Assembly: GCF_004102745.1 (NCBI RefSeq)
Contig: NZ_RLII01000020.1
Location: 1 to 64,000 of the forward strand
Length of the DNA stretch: 64,000 nt
Direction: 5' to 3'
Source of the DNA: Acetivibrio mesophilus
GTDB lineage: Bacteria > Bacillota > Clostridia > Acetivibrionales > Acetivibrionaceae
Position 1 is the stretch's first letter; the number at the start of each line of letters is the position of its first letter. Both the position numbers and the translations under genes were made by a program. Of this stretch, positions 44,959 to 53,117 are shown piece by piece. The notes under the pieces were generated by a model. The model saw only the letters and a program-made list of their open reading frames with translations. It had not been told where the DNA came from and ran no database searches.

Positions 44959-44989
44959 AACTTGAAATGAAACTCCATTAATATGTATT

Positions 44990-45050
44990 GACTCACAACA
45001 CAAACCTTCCAATGCATTGAAAGGGCTATGTTGTGAGTCTTGTTTTTCTT
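44990..45050. terminator. Bidirectional terminator M18 / LCP genes
   Basis: GACTCACAACA (44990-45000) pairs perfectly with TGTTGTGAGTC (45029-45039) around a 28-base loop; TTGTTTTTC follows on the plus strand. Confidence 0.7.
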
Positions 45051-45972
45051 AGTTCTTTGACCTAAAATGCTCGTTAATAATCTTGTCTGTTTCTTGGGAA
45101 TCCATGATATAGTACCATGCTCCATCCAATACCGATTCTCCCGGAACCTTTAGCATGTTTATGGTGTCGGCCTGAACCTTTGAAGCGCTTCCAGTTAATT
45201 TTAGAACCTCACTCATATTAAGATTGGTATCAATATTGCTGAAAACCGTATTAACAATATCATTTACTTTAGTTAGATAAATAATATTAAGCTTCTGGCG
45301 AACCACTTCCCGGATAAAGTTCTGCTGAGCATCAATTCTTTTCAAATCACTTCCATCATAATACTCATTAATACGGCCGTTGTTATTTTGCCTAAACCTC
45401 ATAAACTTTTCAGCCTTTTCACCGTCGAAGTGATGTTGTCCTTTCTTTATATGAATACTAAGGCCTTGCAAAGGGTCATCATAGTCCATATCCACCGGAA
45501 CGTAATAATCAACTCCACCTAAAATATCAATTATTTTTTTGAAAGCAGAGGTATCAATAAAAACATAGTATTTTACATCTATACCAAAGAGTTCGCTCAC
45601 TGTCTGAGTAGCAAGTTCTCCTCCTCCTACAGGATAAGCAGCGTTTATCTTTGCTCTTTTGCCGTTTATGGTAACCTTTGTGTCCCTTGGTATGGAAAGA
45701 ATGCTTACTTTAGAGGTTGAAGGCTTAAAATTCACCAGCATCATTGTGTCAGTATTGTTATTAACCTTATCACCGCCTAATAATAGCACATTCAAATCCT
45801 CATTAGCAGCTTTGAAAGGACTTAAAATATCATGAATTAATGCCCCCGAATTGTCGACAGGCTTTTCGATATCTGTATTGAAATTGATATACAAGAGGGT
45901 TAGTGCCCCAATAAAAAACATAAAAACCGATAGTATTGAAGATACAATTAAATAAAATTTTCTAAAATTCAT
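45049..45972 (-). CDS. LytR-CpsA-Psr (LCP) family protein
   Basis: A 307-residue membrane-anchored enzyme. LCP proteins attach secondary wall polymers to peptidoglycan. One N-terminal helix (about residues 7-29) is followed by the LCP domain: LNVLLLGGDKVNNNTDTMML, VSILSIPRDTKVTINGKRAK, INAAYPVGGGELATQTV, GIDVKYYVFIDTSAFKKI and KFMRFRQNNNGRI. Basic residues expected to bind the polyprenyl phosphate (Arg in SIPRDT, FMRFR) are present. The GGVDYYVPVDMDYDDP segment is typical. Confidence 0.9.
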   Translation of the reverse strand: MNFRKFYLIVSSILSVFMFFIGALTLLYINFNTDIEKPVDNSGALIHDILSPFKAANEDLNVLLLGGDKVNNNTDTMMLVNFKPSTSKVSILSIPRDTKVTINGKRAKINAAYPVGGGELATQTVSELFGIDVKYYVFIDTSAFKKIIDILGGVDYYVPVDMDYDDPLQGLSIHIKKGQHHFDGEKAEKFMRFRQNNNGRINEYYDGSDLKRIDAQQNFIREVVRQKLNIIYLTKVNDIVNTVFSNIDTNLNMSEVLKLTGSASKVQADTINMLKVPGESVLDGAWYYIMDSQETDKIINEHFRSKN

Positions 45973-46141
45973 GTCGCAACTCCATTTTTCTAACTAAATT
46001 TAATACCAAAAATAAAGTATAATCTATTTTTGCTAATATTTCAATTATGTCCAGAAGCCATAGCCTCAGTATTTTACCGCAAAAATTCTAATTAGAAGCA
46101 ATATTACTCAAGGGTATTCGTTTCATTTTCAATATTATAGC

Positions 46142-47134
46142 TTAGCTCTCATTTTCATCATTGGGTTCATCAACATAACTCGACAAAGGATTGCTTTCCA
46201 CTGCATTTTTTAACCTCTGGTTGTCAACATGGGTATAAATCTCAGTTGTTGCTATACTTTCATGTCCCAGTATTTCCTGAAGTGCTCGTATATCAACATT
46301 GCCATGCTTATACATCAGTGTTGCCGCCGTATGTCTTAGTTTATGGGTGGAGTATCTTTCAGGGTCAAGTCCTGCAGCCTTTATATACTTTTTGACAATA
46401 TGCTGAACGGTCTTATTGCTTATTCTTTGCTTTCTAGCACTTAAAAACAGAGCATTTTTATCTTTCACACCATCTACAGGTCGAACTTCCAGATATGCCT
46501 TAATAGCTTTTATACATGCTGCATTAAGGTAAATGGTACGCTCTTTGTCACCTTTACCTACTACGGTCAAAACATCATTTTTTATATTTTTTAGATTGAT
46601 ATTCACAAGCTCGGAAAGCCGCAGACCGCAGTTTAAAAACAAAGTTATAATCGCAAAATCCCTTTCTTTATGCTCTCCGTCAATAGAACCCAACAGTTTT
46701 TTGCTTTCCTCGATGTTAAGATATTTAGGAAGCCTTTTCATTATTTTGGGAGATTCCAGCTCAGCAGCAGGGTTTTGCTCCAAAAGCTTTGCTTTGTTTG
46801 TAAGATAATTAAAAAACGACCTTATGCTTGCAACCTTTCTTGCCCTTGAGCTTGAGCTATTGTCTCTCTCCCGGCTTAGAAAAGACATAAACGAATATAT
46901 ATCACTCAGAGTTATTTCCTTAATGATCTCAATATCTATATCCTTAATATCTATTGAATCAAAATCCTTTTTTCCATCCTCCAAACCCATGTGAATTTTC
47001 ATGAACCTGAAAAAAAGCCGCAAATCATAATAGTATTCATGGATTGTATTCTTTGACTTACCTCTTATAGTCTCCATGTAGCTTAAAAAGTCCTTTATTA
47101 CAATAGGTGCCTCATCATAATATGCCTCGTTCAT
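46142..47134 (-). CDS. Tyrosine recombinase (XerC/XerD-like)
   Basis: A 330-residue site-specific recombinase. It has the N-terminal SAM-like core-binding domain (about residues 10-125) and a catalytic domain with CGLRLSELVNINL (Arg), HKLRHTAATLMYKHG (His, Arg) and GHESIATTEIYTHVDNQRL (His, Tyr nucleophile). It looks like a chromosomal Xer protein rather than a phage integrase: no other mobile genes or attachment repeats are adjacent. AGGGAGATG precedes ATG 47134. C-terminal tail is acidic (DEPNDENES). Confidence 0.88.
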   Translation of the reverse strand: MNEAYYDEAPIVIKDFLSYMETIRGKSKNTIHEYYYDLRLFFRFMKIHMGLEDGKKDFDSIDIKDIDIEIIKEITLSDIYSFMSFLSRERDNSSSSRARKVASIRSFFNYLTNKAKLLEQNPAAELESPKIMKRLPKYLNIEESKKLLGSIDGEHKERDFAIITLFLNCGLRLSELVNINLKNIKNDVLTVVGKGDKERTIYLNAACIKAIKAYLEVRPVDGVKDKNALFLSARKQRISNKTVQHIVKKYIKAAGLDPERYSTHKLRHTAATLMYKHGNVDIRALQEILGHESIATTEIYTHVDNQRLKNAVESNPLSSYVDEPNDENES

Positions 47135-47281
47135 TTTGACATCTCCCTAAATTAATAGTATTTTTATTTTGACGAAAATAGCCACAATTTTGTTCAGATT
47201 AATTTCGTACTTCAATTAAAACAAATGCCCCTACAAATATTATAATATAAATTTTGAAAAAATTAAAATATACCGAAATAA

Positions 47282-47310
47282 TTGCAAAGTTCATTGCGAA
47301 TAAATATATA
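47282..47310 (+). promoter_or_regulatory. Possible promoter of the dockerin gene
   Basis: TTGCAA (47282-47287), 17-base spacer, TATATA (47305-47310). The surrounding DNA is AT-rich, so this is only fair evidence. Confidence 0.4.
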
Positions 47311-47348
47311 AATATAATTCATAAAATTGCCAAAGGGGAGATGATTTA

Positions 47349-49001
47349 ATGAGGAAAAGGTACTTGGGTATTTTTTTGGTGTTGCTTACATTTATTGTGA
47401 ACATGATATCTGTAAGTGCTTTGGAGCCACCATATATATATGGTGATCTAAATTCAGACGGCAAAGTAACCTCAACTGATATGACATTAATGAATAGGTA
47501 TATTTTACGCACCATTCCCACTATCCCCAACATAGTAGTTGCTGATTTGAATGGAGACGGTAAAGTCAATTCAACGGATCTTACTCTGTTAAAAAGATAT
47601 CTTTTACGCATTATTTCTGTTTTTCCGGTAGAAAACCAGACTTGGCCAACGCCTACGCTCTCACCGGCAACACCGGAGCCAACACAAGAACCAACACCTA
47701 CTCCAACAGCTCCAACTGATGAAGAAGCATGGAAAAACAACACTGGTACGATTGAGTTGGGAGATTCAATAAAAGTCAGCGGGGAAGGTATCTCGGTAAA
47801 TGGCTCGGTTGTTACCATTACATCCGGAGGAGATCATACGGTTACAGGTACTTTAAATAATGGTATGATTTATGTCGACACAACTGAAAGAGTCAAGCTT
47901 AGACTAAACGGCGTAAATATAAAGAATCAGAACGGACCTGCCATCTACTTTTACAATGTCGACAAAGGCTTTATTACAATAGAAAAGGGAACTGTCAACT
48001 ATCTTTCCGACGGAGCAAAATACAGTGATGAAGGGGCAAAAGGAGCCTTGTTCAGCAATGATGATTTGGAGTTAAAGGGAAAAGGTACTCTCTACGTTAC
48101 AGGCAATTACAAGCACGGTATTGCAAGTGATGACGATATCATTATCGAAAACGGAGATATCTATGTAACAGCTGTTACCGATGGATTACACGCAAATGAC
48201 GGTGTGAAGATTAAGGGTGGAAACATCACCATTACAGCCAAATCCGACGCTATTGAAAGTGAAGGAGATTTTGTAATGACCGACGGTACTCTCAATTTGA
48301 CTGCCGATGACGATGGAATACACTCTGAACTCGACCTTGTAATTGATGGTGGAGAAATAAATGTATTAAAATGCTATGAGGGTATTGAAAGCAAGACTAC
48401 TCTTACAATTAATGGCGGCAAAATTAATGTAAATTCAAACGAAGATGGTCTGAATGCATCAAAAGGCATTATAATTAACGGAGGTAATCTTTACATAACT
48501 TCAGGATATGATGCAATTGACTCTAATGGAACAATAAATATTACTGGAGGATATACTGTTGCATTTGGAGGCAATATTCCTGAGGGCGGTATTGATTGTG
48601 ACTGGAATCCACTCATAATCACAGGAGGAACTCTTATTGCTGCAGGAGGTTCCAATAGTTCTCCTTCAACTACAAGCACTCAATGCTCAGTTCTTTTAGG
48701 CAGTGGAACAGCAAATTCCGTCGTCAGTATTCAAAAGGAAGGAACTGAAATAATCAACTGTACAGCTCCGAAGAATTATCAAAACATGATAATCAGCTCT
48801 CCAGATCTTGTATTGAATGCGACTTATGTAGTATATAAAAACGGAACCCAGTCAGTTACCTTTACCACAAATTCAATCATAACAAATGCAGGAGGCAATT
48901 CCGGAGGATTCCCAGGATGGGGAGGAGGATTCCCAGGATGGGGAGGAGAATTCCCAGGTGGTGGTGGATTCCCGGGCGGTGGTGGATTCCCAGGATGGTA
49001 A
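47349..49001 (+). CDS. Secreted dockerin / beta-helix carbohydrate-binding protein (DUF4353-type)
   Basis: A 550-residue cellulosomal protein. A signal peptide (about residues 1-25) is followed by a type I dockerin (31-93) with two calcium-binding repeats, DLNSDGKVTSTDMTLMNRYI and DLNGDGKVNSTDLTLLKRYL. Both repeats carry the Ser-Thr recognition pair of C. thermocellum dockerins. A Pro/Thr linker (about 99-125) leads to a parallel beta-helix region with repeats such as DGLHANDGVKIKGGNITITA and GIESKTTLTINGGKINVNS, as in the calcium-binding DUF4353 proteins reported to bind cellulose or polygalacturonate. The last 35 or so residues are GFPGWGG-type repeats. The dockerin is N-terminal, whereas most are C-terminal. 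GGGGAG precedes the ATG. Confidence 0.88.
   Translation: MRKRYLGIFLVLLTFIVNMISVSALEPPYIYGDLNSDGKVTSTDMTLMNRYILRTIPTIPNIVVADLNGDGKVNSTDLTLLKRYLLRIISVFPVENQTWPTPTLSPATPEPTQEPTPTPTAPTDEEAWKNNTGTIELGDSIKVSGEGISVNGSVVTITSGGDHTVTGTLNNGMIYVDTTERVKLRLNGVNIKNQNGPAIYFYNVDKGFITIEKGTVNYLSDGAKYSDEGAKGALFSNDDLELKGKGTLYVTGNYKHGIASDDDIIIENGDIYVTAVTDGLHANDGVKIKGGNITITAKSDAIESEGDFVMTDGTLNLTADDDGIHSELDLVIDGGEINVLKCYEGIESKTTLTINGGKINVNSNEDGLNASKGIIINGGNLYITSGYDAIDSNGTINITGGYTVAFGGNIPEGGIDCDWNPLIITGGTLIAAGGSNSSPSTTSTQCSVLLGSGTANSVVSIQKEGTEIINCTAPKNYQNMIISSPDLVLNATYVVYKNGTQSVTFTTNSIITNAGGNSGGFPGWGGGFPGWGGEFPGGGGFPGGGGFPGW
48894..48999 (+). repeat. Gly-Phe-Pro-Gly tail repeats
   Basis: Tandem 18-21 base units encode GFPGWGG and GFPGGGG copies at the end of the dockerin protein. 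They probably arose by slippage and give a flexible tail. Confidence 0.7.
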
Positions 49002-49140
49002 TAAGCTGCTAGATAAAGATAATACATGGGGATTCTTCTATACTGAAACGATATGAGGCAACAGCCTGTTTATACAGTCTGTTGTCTCTTGTATAATGAT
49101 TGATAAATACAATAATTATATAAGAAAGGAAAGATTGATA

Positions 49141-49824
49141 ATGCCTGACATAGATTTAAATACTACTGTCAATACAACGTTAACTCTTTGGAGCTCATTG
49201 TTGACAATTATAGTTTCATTTGCTTTGGGAATAATGATTAGCGTTACCTATATTAAAACCCATGTAAGGGGTTATTATTCGCAAAATTTCTCTCTGACAC
49301 TGATTTTGATACCTTCGGTAATTGCAGTAATAATTCTTTTGGTAGGAAGTAATGTAGCAAGGGCGTTCAGTCTGGCGGGAGCATTTTCCATCGCCCGATT
49401 CAGAAGTACTGCCGGAGATCCCAAAGATATTTCTTATGTGTTCTTTTCAATGGCAGCCGGACTTGCCTGTGGCGTAGGATTATTTGGATATGCCGCACTG
49501 TTTACCATATTACTTTGCGCGTTTATTGTTATTCTATGTAAAATTGATTTTGGCGCAAAAAAAACCTGCAGTAAAATACTAAAGATCATAATTCCTGAGA
49601 ATATGAATTATCAGGGTGCATTCGATGATATTCTAAAGAAGTATACAACAAACTATCAGTTATATAAGATTAAGACAACAGATTTGGGAACTCTTTTCGA
49701 ACTCGTATATACAATAACTATGAATAGCGATAAAAATGAAAAGGAATTTATTGATGAGCTACGCTGTAGAAATGGTAATTTAAGTATAGTATTGTCAATG
49801 GATGCTAATACATCGGATTCATAA
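49141..49824 (+). CDS. DUF4956 membrane protein
   Basis: A 227-residue membrane protein with three or four hydrophobic segments (about residues 18-38, 50-68, 100-130) and a cytoplasmic C-terminal domain (ILKIIIPENMNYQGAFDDIL, NEKEFIDELRCRNG). LVGSNVARAFSLAGAFSIARFR and GDPKDISYVFFSMAAGLACG are the DUF4956 signature. Homologues are often near CotH-type kinase genes and polyphosphate-polymerase-like VTC proteins; neither is here. It lies 139 bases after the dockerin gene. ATG 49141 is chosen because GGAAAGA lies just upstream. Confidence 0.75.
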   Translation: MPDIDLNTTVNTTLTLWSSLLTIIVSFALGIMISVTYIKTHVRGYYSQNFSLTLILIPSVIAVIILLVGSNVARAFSLAGAFSIARFRSTAGDPKDISYVFFSMAAGLACGVGLFGYAALFTILLCAFIVILCKIDFGAKKTCSKILKIIIPENMNYQGAFDDILKKYTTNYQLYKIKTTDLGTLFELVYTITMNSDKNEKEFIDELRCRNGNLSIVLSMDANTSDS

Positions 49825-49865
49825 CAATTTATATACTTTTAATAATATAAATTTTTATTTTTTTG

Positions 49866-49894
49866 TTGGAGCTTCATAATTTTATGTGTATAAT
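49866..49894 (+). promoter_or_regulatory. Promoter of aroK-aroC
   Basis: TTGGAG (49866-49871), 17-base spacer, perfect TATAAT (49889-49894). Confidence 0.6.
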
Positions 49895-49969
49895 ACTATT
49901 ATATATATAGTGTTATGTCCTTGGAGTAAAGGCAAAGTAGTTTCATAATAATATTGTGAGGTTGTACAA

Positions 49970-50482
49970 ATGAAAAAAGGAAACATAGTCTTAATTGGTA
50001 TGCCTAGTTCCGGCAAAACTACAATTGGTGAACCGCTTGCAAAAACTCTGGGTATGGGCTTCGTAGATACCGATAAGATAATAATGGACAAAGAAAAAAG
50101 GCAGCTTAGAGATATTGTAAATCAAGACGGTCTGGAAAAGTTTCTTGAAATACAGCAATCGGCTTTAATGAGCCTTGATGTGAATAATCATGTCATATCA
50201 ACCGGTGGCAGTGTTGTTTACAATGAATCTGCAATGGAATATCTTAAAAAAAACAGTATTGTGGTTTATCTTAAGCTGGAGTTTGATGAAATCAAAAAAA
50301 GACTTTCTTCAGGGAGAAGGCTTGCAAGAGACAACAATAAGAGCTTTGAGGATACTTACAGGGAGAGAGTGCCTCTTTACGAAAAGTATGCCGATATTAC
50401 AATCGACTGCTCTTCAAAGAGTGTTTTATCAATTGTAGAGGAAATTAAAGACGTTTATGAAAGCAAGTATATGGGAATATAG
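49970..50482 (+). CDS. aroK: Shikimate kinase
   Basis: Phosphorylates shikimate in the aromatic pathway. The 170-residue protein has the P-loop LIGMPSSGKTTIG, the shikimate-binding DTDKIIMDKEKRQLRDIV, the STGGSVVY motif and the lid RRLARDNNKSFEDTYRER. The P-loop has Pro-Ser where many have Gly-Ala/Cys, but the core Lys-Thr is intact. It precedes aroC by 70 bases in the same operon. Confidence 0.9.
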   Translation: MKKGNIVLIGMPSSGKTTIGEPLAKTLGMGFVDTDKIIMDKEKRQLRDIVNQDGLEKFLEIQQSALMSLDVNNHVISTGGSVVYNESAMEYLKKNSIVVYLKLEFDEIKKRLSSGRRLARDNNKSFEDTYRERVPLYEKYADITIDCSSKSVLSIVEEIKDVYESKYMGI

Positions 50483-50552
50483 ATGCAAAAGTAAGAATTT
50501 TTAGGACATCTATTGCCTAGTTTATTAGTTTATATAAGGGAGATGATGCAGG

Positions 50553-51737
50553 ATGGTAGGAAATTCATTTGGTAGAATATTCAGGATTACAACCTGTGGA
50601 GAATCTTATGCGGGTGGTTTCCGCAAAAATCTCCAAATACCAAAAGAATTGTATGGGGGACTAATGACAATCGTAGACGGCGTTCCGCCTGGAATAAAGC
50701 TTACTGCGGATTTTGTGCAAGAAGAGCTTGATAAAAGGAGACCTGGAAGAACTCCTCTGGATACCCCAAGGAATGAAAGGGACAAGGTATACATTTTCTC
50801 TGGCGTAATGGAAGATGACATTACAACCGGTGCTCCTGTTGGTATGATTATACCCAATGATGTTATTGAGGATGAACACATTAATAAGCATAAGAGCTAT
50901 AAAGAGGTTGTAAGGCCGGGTCAGGCAGGGTATACTTTCTTTAAGAAGTATGGACAATTTGCTGACAATATTGGTGCCGGACGTGCTTCAGGAAGGGAAA
51001 CAGCTGCCCGTGTTGCTGGCGGAGCTGTAGCAAAGGCAGTTTTAGATACCATGGGTATAGACGTAATTGCCTTTATAAGTGAAATACACGGGATTAAAGC
51101 TCAAAACAATATTACCTATGAGATGGCCAAAGCTAATTATCGTAAAAATGATATAAATTGCCCCGATCTTGAAAAAGCAAAAGAAATGATGGAAGACCTC
51201 CTAAAAATAAAAGAACAGGGTGATTCCGTCGGCGGGGTAGTAGAGATAATTGCAAGGGGTGTACCGGCAGGTTTGGGCGAACCTGTATTTGATAAACTTC
51301 AGGCTACACTTTCCCATGCTTTAATGTCCATTGCAGCCATAAAAGGCATAGAGTTCGGCGAAGGATTCGGACATACAAAGCTTAGGGGCTCTGAGTCGAA
51401 TGATACCCCTTATTACGATGAATCTTCAGGCCAGGTAAAGTTTAAGACCAATAGAGCCGGAGGTATATTGGGCGGAATATCCAACGGTGAAGATATCAGA
51501 ATAAGGGTTGCAGTAAAACCTACACCTACAATTTCAATACCGCAGGATACAGTCAATATGTATACTCTTGAGAATGTTGAAGTGGAGTTTAATACAAGAA
51601 ATGATCCTTCAATATGTCCAAGAATTTATCCTGTTTGTGAAGCAATGGTCAGAATTGCTCTTTTAGATGCCTTATATGTTGCAAAAGGCTATAGAGCAAT
51701 TAGTAGCAACATAGATCCTCGTTGGGACCGACTATAA
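50553..51737 (+). CDS. aroC: Chorismate synthase
   Basis: Makes chorismate from EPSP with reduced FMN. The 394-residue enzyme has FGRIFRITTCGESYAGGF, the conserved signature around RRPGRTPLDTPRNERD, and GRASGRETAARVAGGAVAKA with GGILGGISNGEDI. The first conserved His of many AroC (GESHG) is replaced here by GESYAGG, which is seen in some clostridial enzymes and could affect mechanism. A strong terminator follows. Confidence 0.9.
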   Translation: MVGNSFGRIFRITTCGESYAGGFRKNLQIPKELYGGLMTIVDGVPPGIKLTADFVQEELDKRRPGRTPLDTPRNERDKVYIFSGVMEDDITTGAPVGMIIPNDVIEDEHINKHKSYKEVVRPGQAGYTFFKKYGQFADNIGAGRASGRETAARVAGGAVAKAVLDTMGIDVIAFISEIHGIKAQNNITYEMAKANYRKNDINCPDLEKAKEMMEDLLKIKEQGDSVGGVVEIIARGVPAGLGEPVFDKLQATLSHALMSIAAIKGIEFGEGFGHTKLRGSESNDTPYYDESSGQVKFKTNRAGGILGGISNGEDIRIRVAVKPTPTISIPQDTVNMYTLENVEVEFNTRNDPSICPRIYPVCEAMVRIALLDALYVAKGYRAISSNIDPRWDRL

Positions 51738-51741
51738 ACTT

Positions 51742-51786
51742 AAAGAAAGCCTCAAAAGCAGATATGCTTAAAGAGGCTTTCTTTAA
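51742..51786 (+). terminator. Rho-independent terminator after aroC
   Basis: AAAGAAAGCCTC (51742-51753) pairs with GAGGCTTTCTTT (51773-51784). An inner AAGCA/TGCTT pair extends the hairpin. Confidence 0.8.
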
Positions 51787-51837
51787 ATTCAATTTTTTAA
51801 ATTCAATTCATTTTAATTTTTTATTACAATTGATTTT

Positions 51838-52494
51838 TTAATTCATTACAACCTTTTTTTGATTTATTCTTCTAAGCGGTTCAAACTCATATTTAAGGCG
51901 GCTTATTGAAATCTCCTGATCCATTGTTAAAAACTCCAGACATCTTTCAATAGTTTTGCTAAATTCGGCCTTCGGCATGTAATATGCAAGGCCATACTCA
52001 AAACCAAGCTCACTCATCTTTTTCCACATAACTTGAGCCTCAAAAGTAAGTTCAATATTTTCAATTTTTGTATTGACAGTAAATATGTCTCCTTTCTTAA
52101 ACTCTTGTTTTGAGCATAACGATAAACCATCCAGACTAATATTTCTTATGTAGGAAAAAACCCTAGCATTATGATTGATAATATATGCGCACAAAGAAAC
52201 AGGAAACCTTTGTGTAAGCCTTTTGTTTGTAATTGATTGAATATTATTAATAGTAAGATTAAAGGTATTTTGATTGTAGTCTACATGTTTTACAGTACTT
52301 TCGCAGAGGTTTACAACATTTTCACTTTCAAATCCTATTACAACGGGGTCACTGTCAAAAAAGCTGTAAATAAGAAAATCTCGTTCCGGTTTAATAACGA
52401 CACTGTTATCAAACAAGTTGCTAATTATCCCTCGATTGCTTTTTTTAGCGGAATAATGCTTTAGTGTTACGATTTCACCAACTTTTAACTTCAT
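51838..52494 (-). CDS. PilZ-domain protein, YcgR-like
   Basis: A 218-residue soluble cyclic-di-GMP-binding protein. The N-terminal YcgR-type flanking domain (about residues 1-95) is followed by a PilZ domain with NKRLTQRFPVSLCAY (RxxxR) and IRNISLDGLSLC (NxSxxG). Unlike the PilZ protein at 18744, it lacks a membrane helix. Effector targets are not evident. The start ATG 52494 has GGGAATG upstream on the minus strand. It lies alone, with a long leader upstream. Confidence 0.82.
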   Translation of the reverse strand: MKLKVGEIVTLKHYSAKKSNRGIISNLFDNSVVIKPERDFLIYSFFDSDPVVIGFESENVVNLCESTVKHVDYNQNTFNLTINNIQSITNKRLTQRFPVSLCAYIINHNARVFSYIRNISLDGLSLCSKQEFKKGDIFTVNTKIENIELTFEAQVMWKKMSELGFEYGLAYYMPKAEFSKTIERCLEFLTMDQEISISRLKYEFEPLRRINQKKVVMN

Positions 52495-52689
52495 AAAATC
52501 ATTCCCATCTAATTATTTTGACTTCAACTGTATAGTTTTGTAAAATACTGAGTCGGATAAACCCGCAAAAACAGGGCAGCTTCAGGAAAGGAGTGTGATT
52601 TTGAATGAGTATTTTTAGCGACTATTATTATTATAGCATATTTTACTAGAATTTTTAAGCTTTTTTATAATTAATTTTACATCCTAAAA

Positions 52690-52737
52690 AAAAGAAAGAA
52701 ACTACCGTACAGAAATACCTCAAGCTGTCGGTAGTTT
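52690..52737 (-). terminator. Minus-strand terminator with no assigned gene
   Basis: AAACTACCG-t-ACAG (52699-52712) pairs with CTGTCGGTAGTTT (52725-52737). On the minus strand the hairpin is followed by CTTTCTTTTTTTT. No annotated minus-strand gene ends here. Confidence 0.6.
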
Positions 52738-52965
52738 GGTATGAAGGTTGGTATAACTTATTGACAAATTAATTGTCATAAGCGTACTATAGTATTTCGA
52801 ACGTTTTAGAATTTTGAGGGGGCAAAATTAAAAAGTTTTTTAGAATTTCATAGTAAGTAATGGTACTTGACTTATTTTTTCTCAAAAACCCCTTCCCGAT
52901 TATACAAAATTTTTATTTTGTCTAATTAGGTATATTTTTTTTTACCCCTACCTAAAGGCCTTAGT

Positions 52966-53013
52966 GTGATGTCCCTTCGCTTTTGTCTCTTTCATTTCAC
53001 TCTAAGAGACTAA
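52966..53013 (-). repeat. Dispersed repeat, copy C (partial)
   Basis: Shares the core CCCTTCGCTTTTGTCTC plus TTTCATTTCA with copy B. On the minus strand it reads MKETKAKG, then diverges. It is flanked by CTTAGTGTGA and TCACTCTAAG, which pair with one mismatch. Confidence 0.55.
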
Positions 53014-53016
53014 AAT

Positions 53017-53061
53017 AAAAATAAGATGCTATAAGACAATTTATTTTAGCATCTTATTTTT
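53017..53061. terminator. Terminator of the M23 gene
   Basis: AAAAATAAGATGCTA (53017-53031) pairs perfectly with TAGCATCTTATTTTT (53047-53061); T-rich on both strands. Confidence 0.75.
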
Positions 53062-53117
53062 AGTCATTATTGATTATACGAATTCAATTACCGATAGTTT
53101 TATGAACGGTGCTTTCA

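Larger units (their letters stand above)
52495..53117. other. Long intergenic region with several hairpins
   Basis: A 623-base gene-free stretch. It contains a leader-like segment rich in G/C pairs at about 52555-52600 (upstream of the PilZ gene), a minus-strand terminator-like hairpin (52690-52737), a promoter-like TTGACA palindrome (about 52761), copy C of the dispersed repeat (52966-53013) and the M23 gene terminator (53017-53061). Confidence 0.6.

Noticed and set aside
46142-47134. Phage or island integrase marking a mobile element
   Set aside because: The recombinase resembles housekeeping Xer proteins, and there are no att-like repeats, tRNA genes or phage genes beside it.
52606-52650. 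Micro-ORF MSIFSDYYYYSIFY after GGAAAGGAG
   Set aside because: Only 14 codons of AT-rich low-complexity sequence; nothing supports it beyond a chance ribosome-like site.
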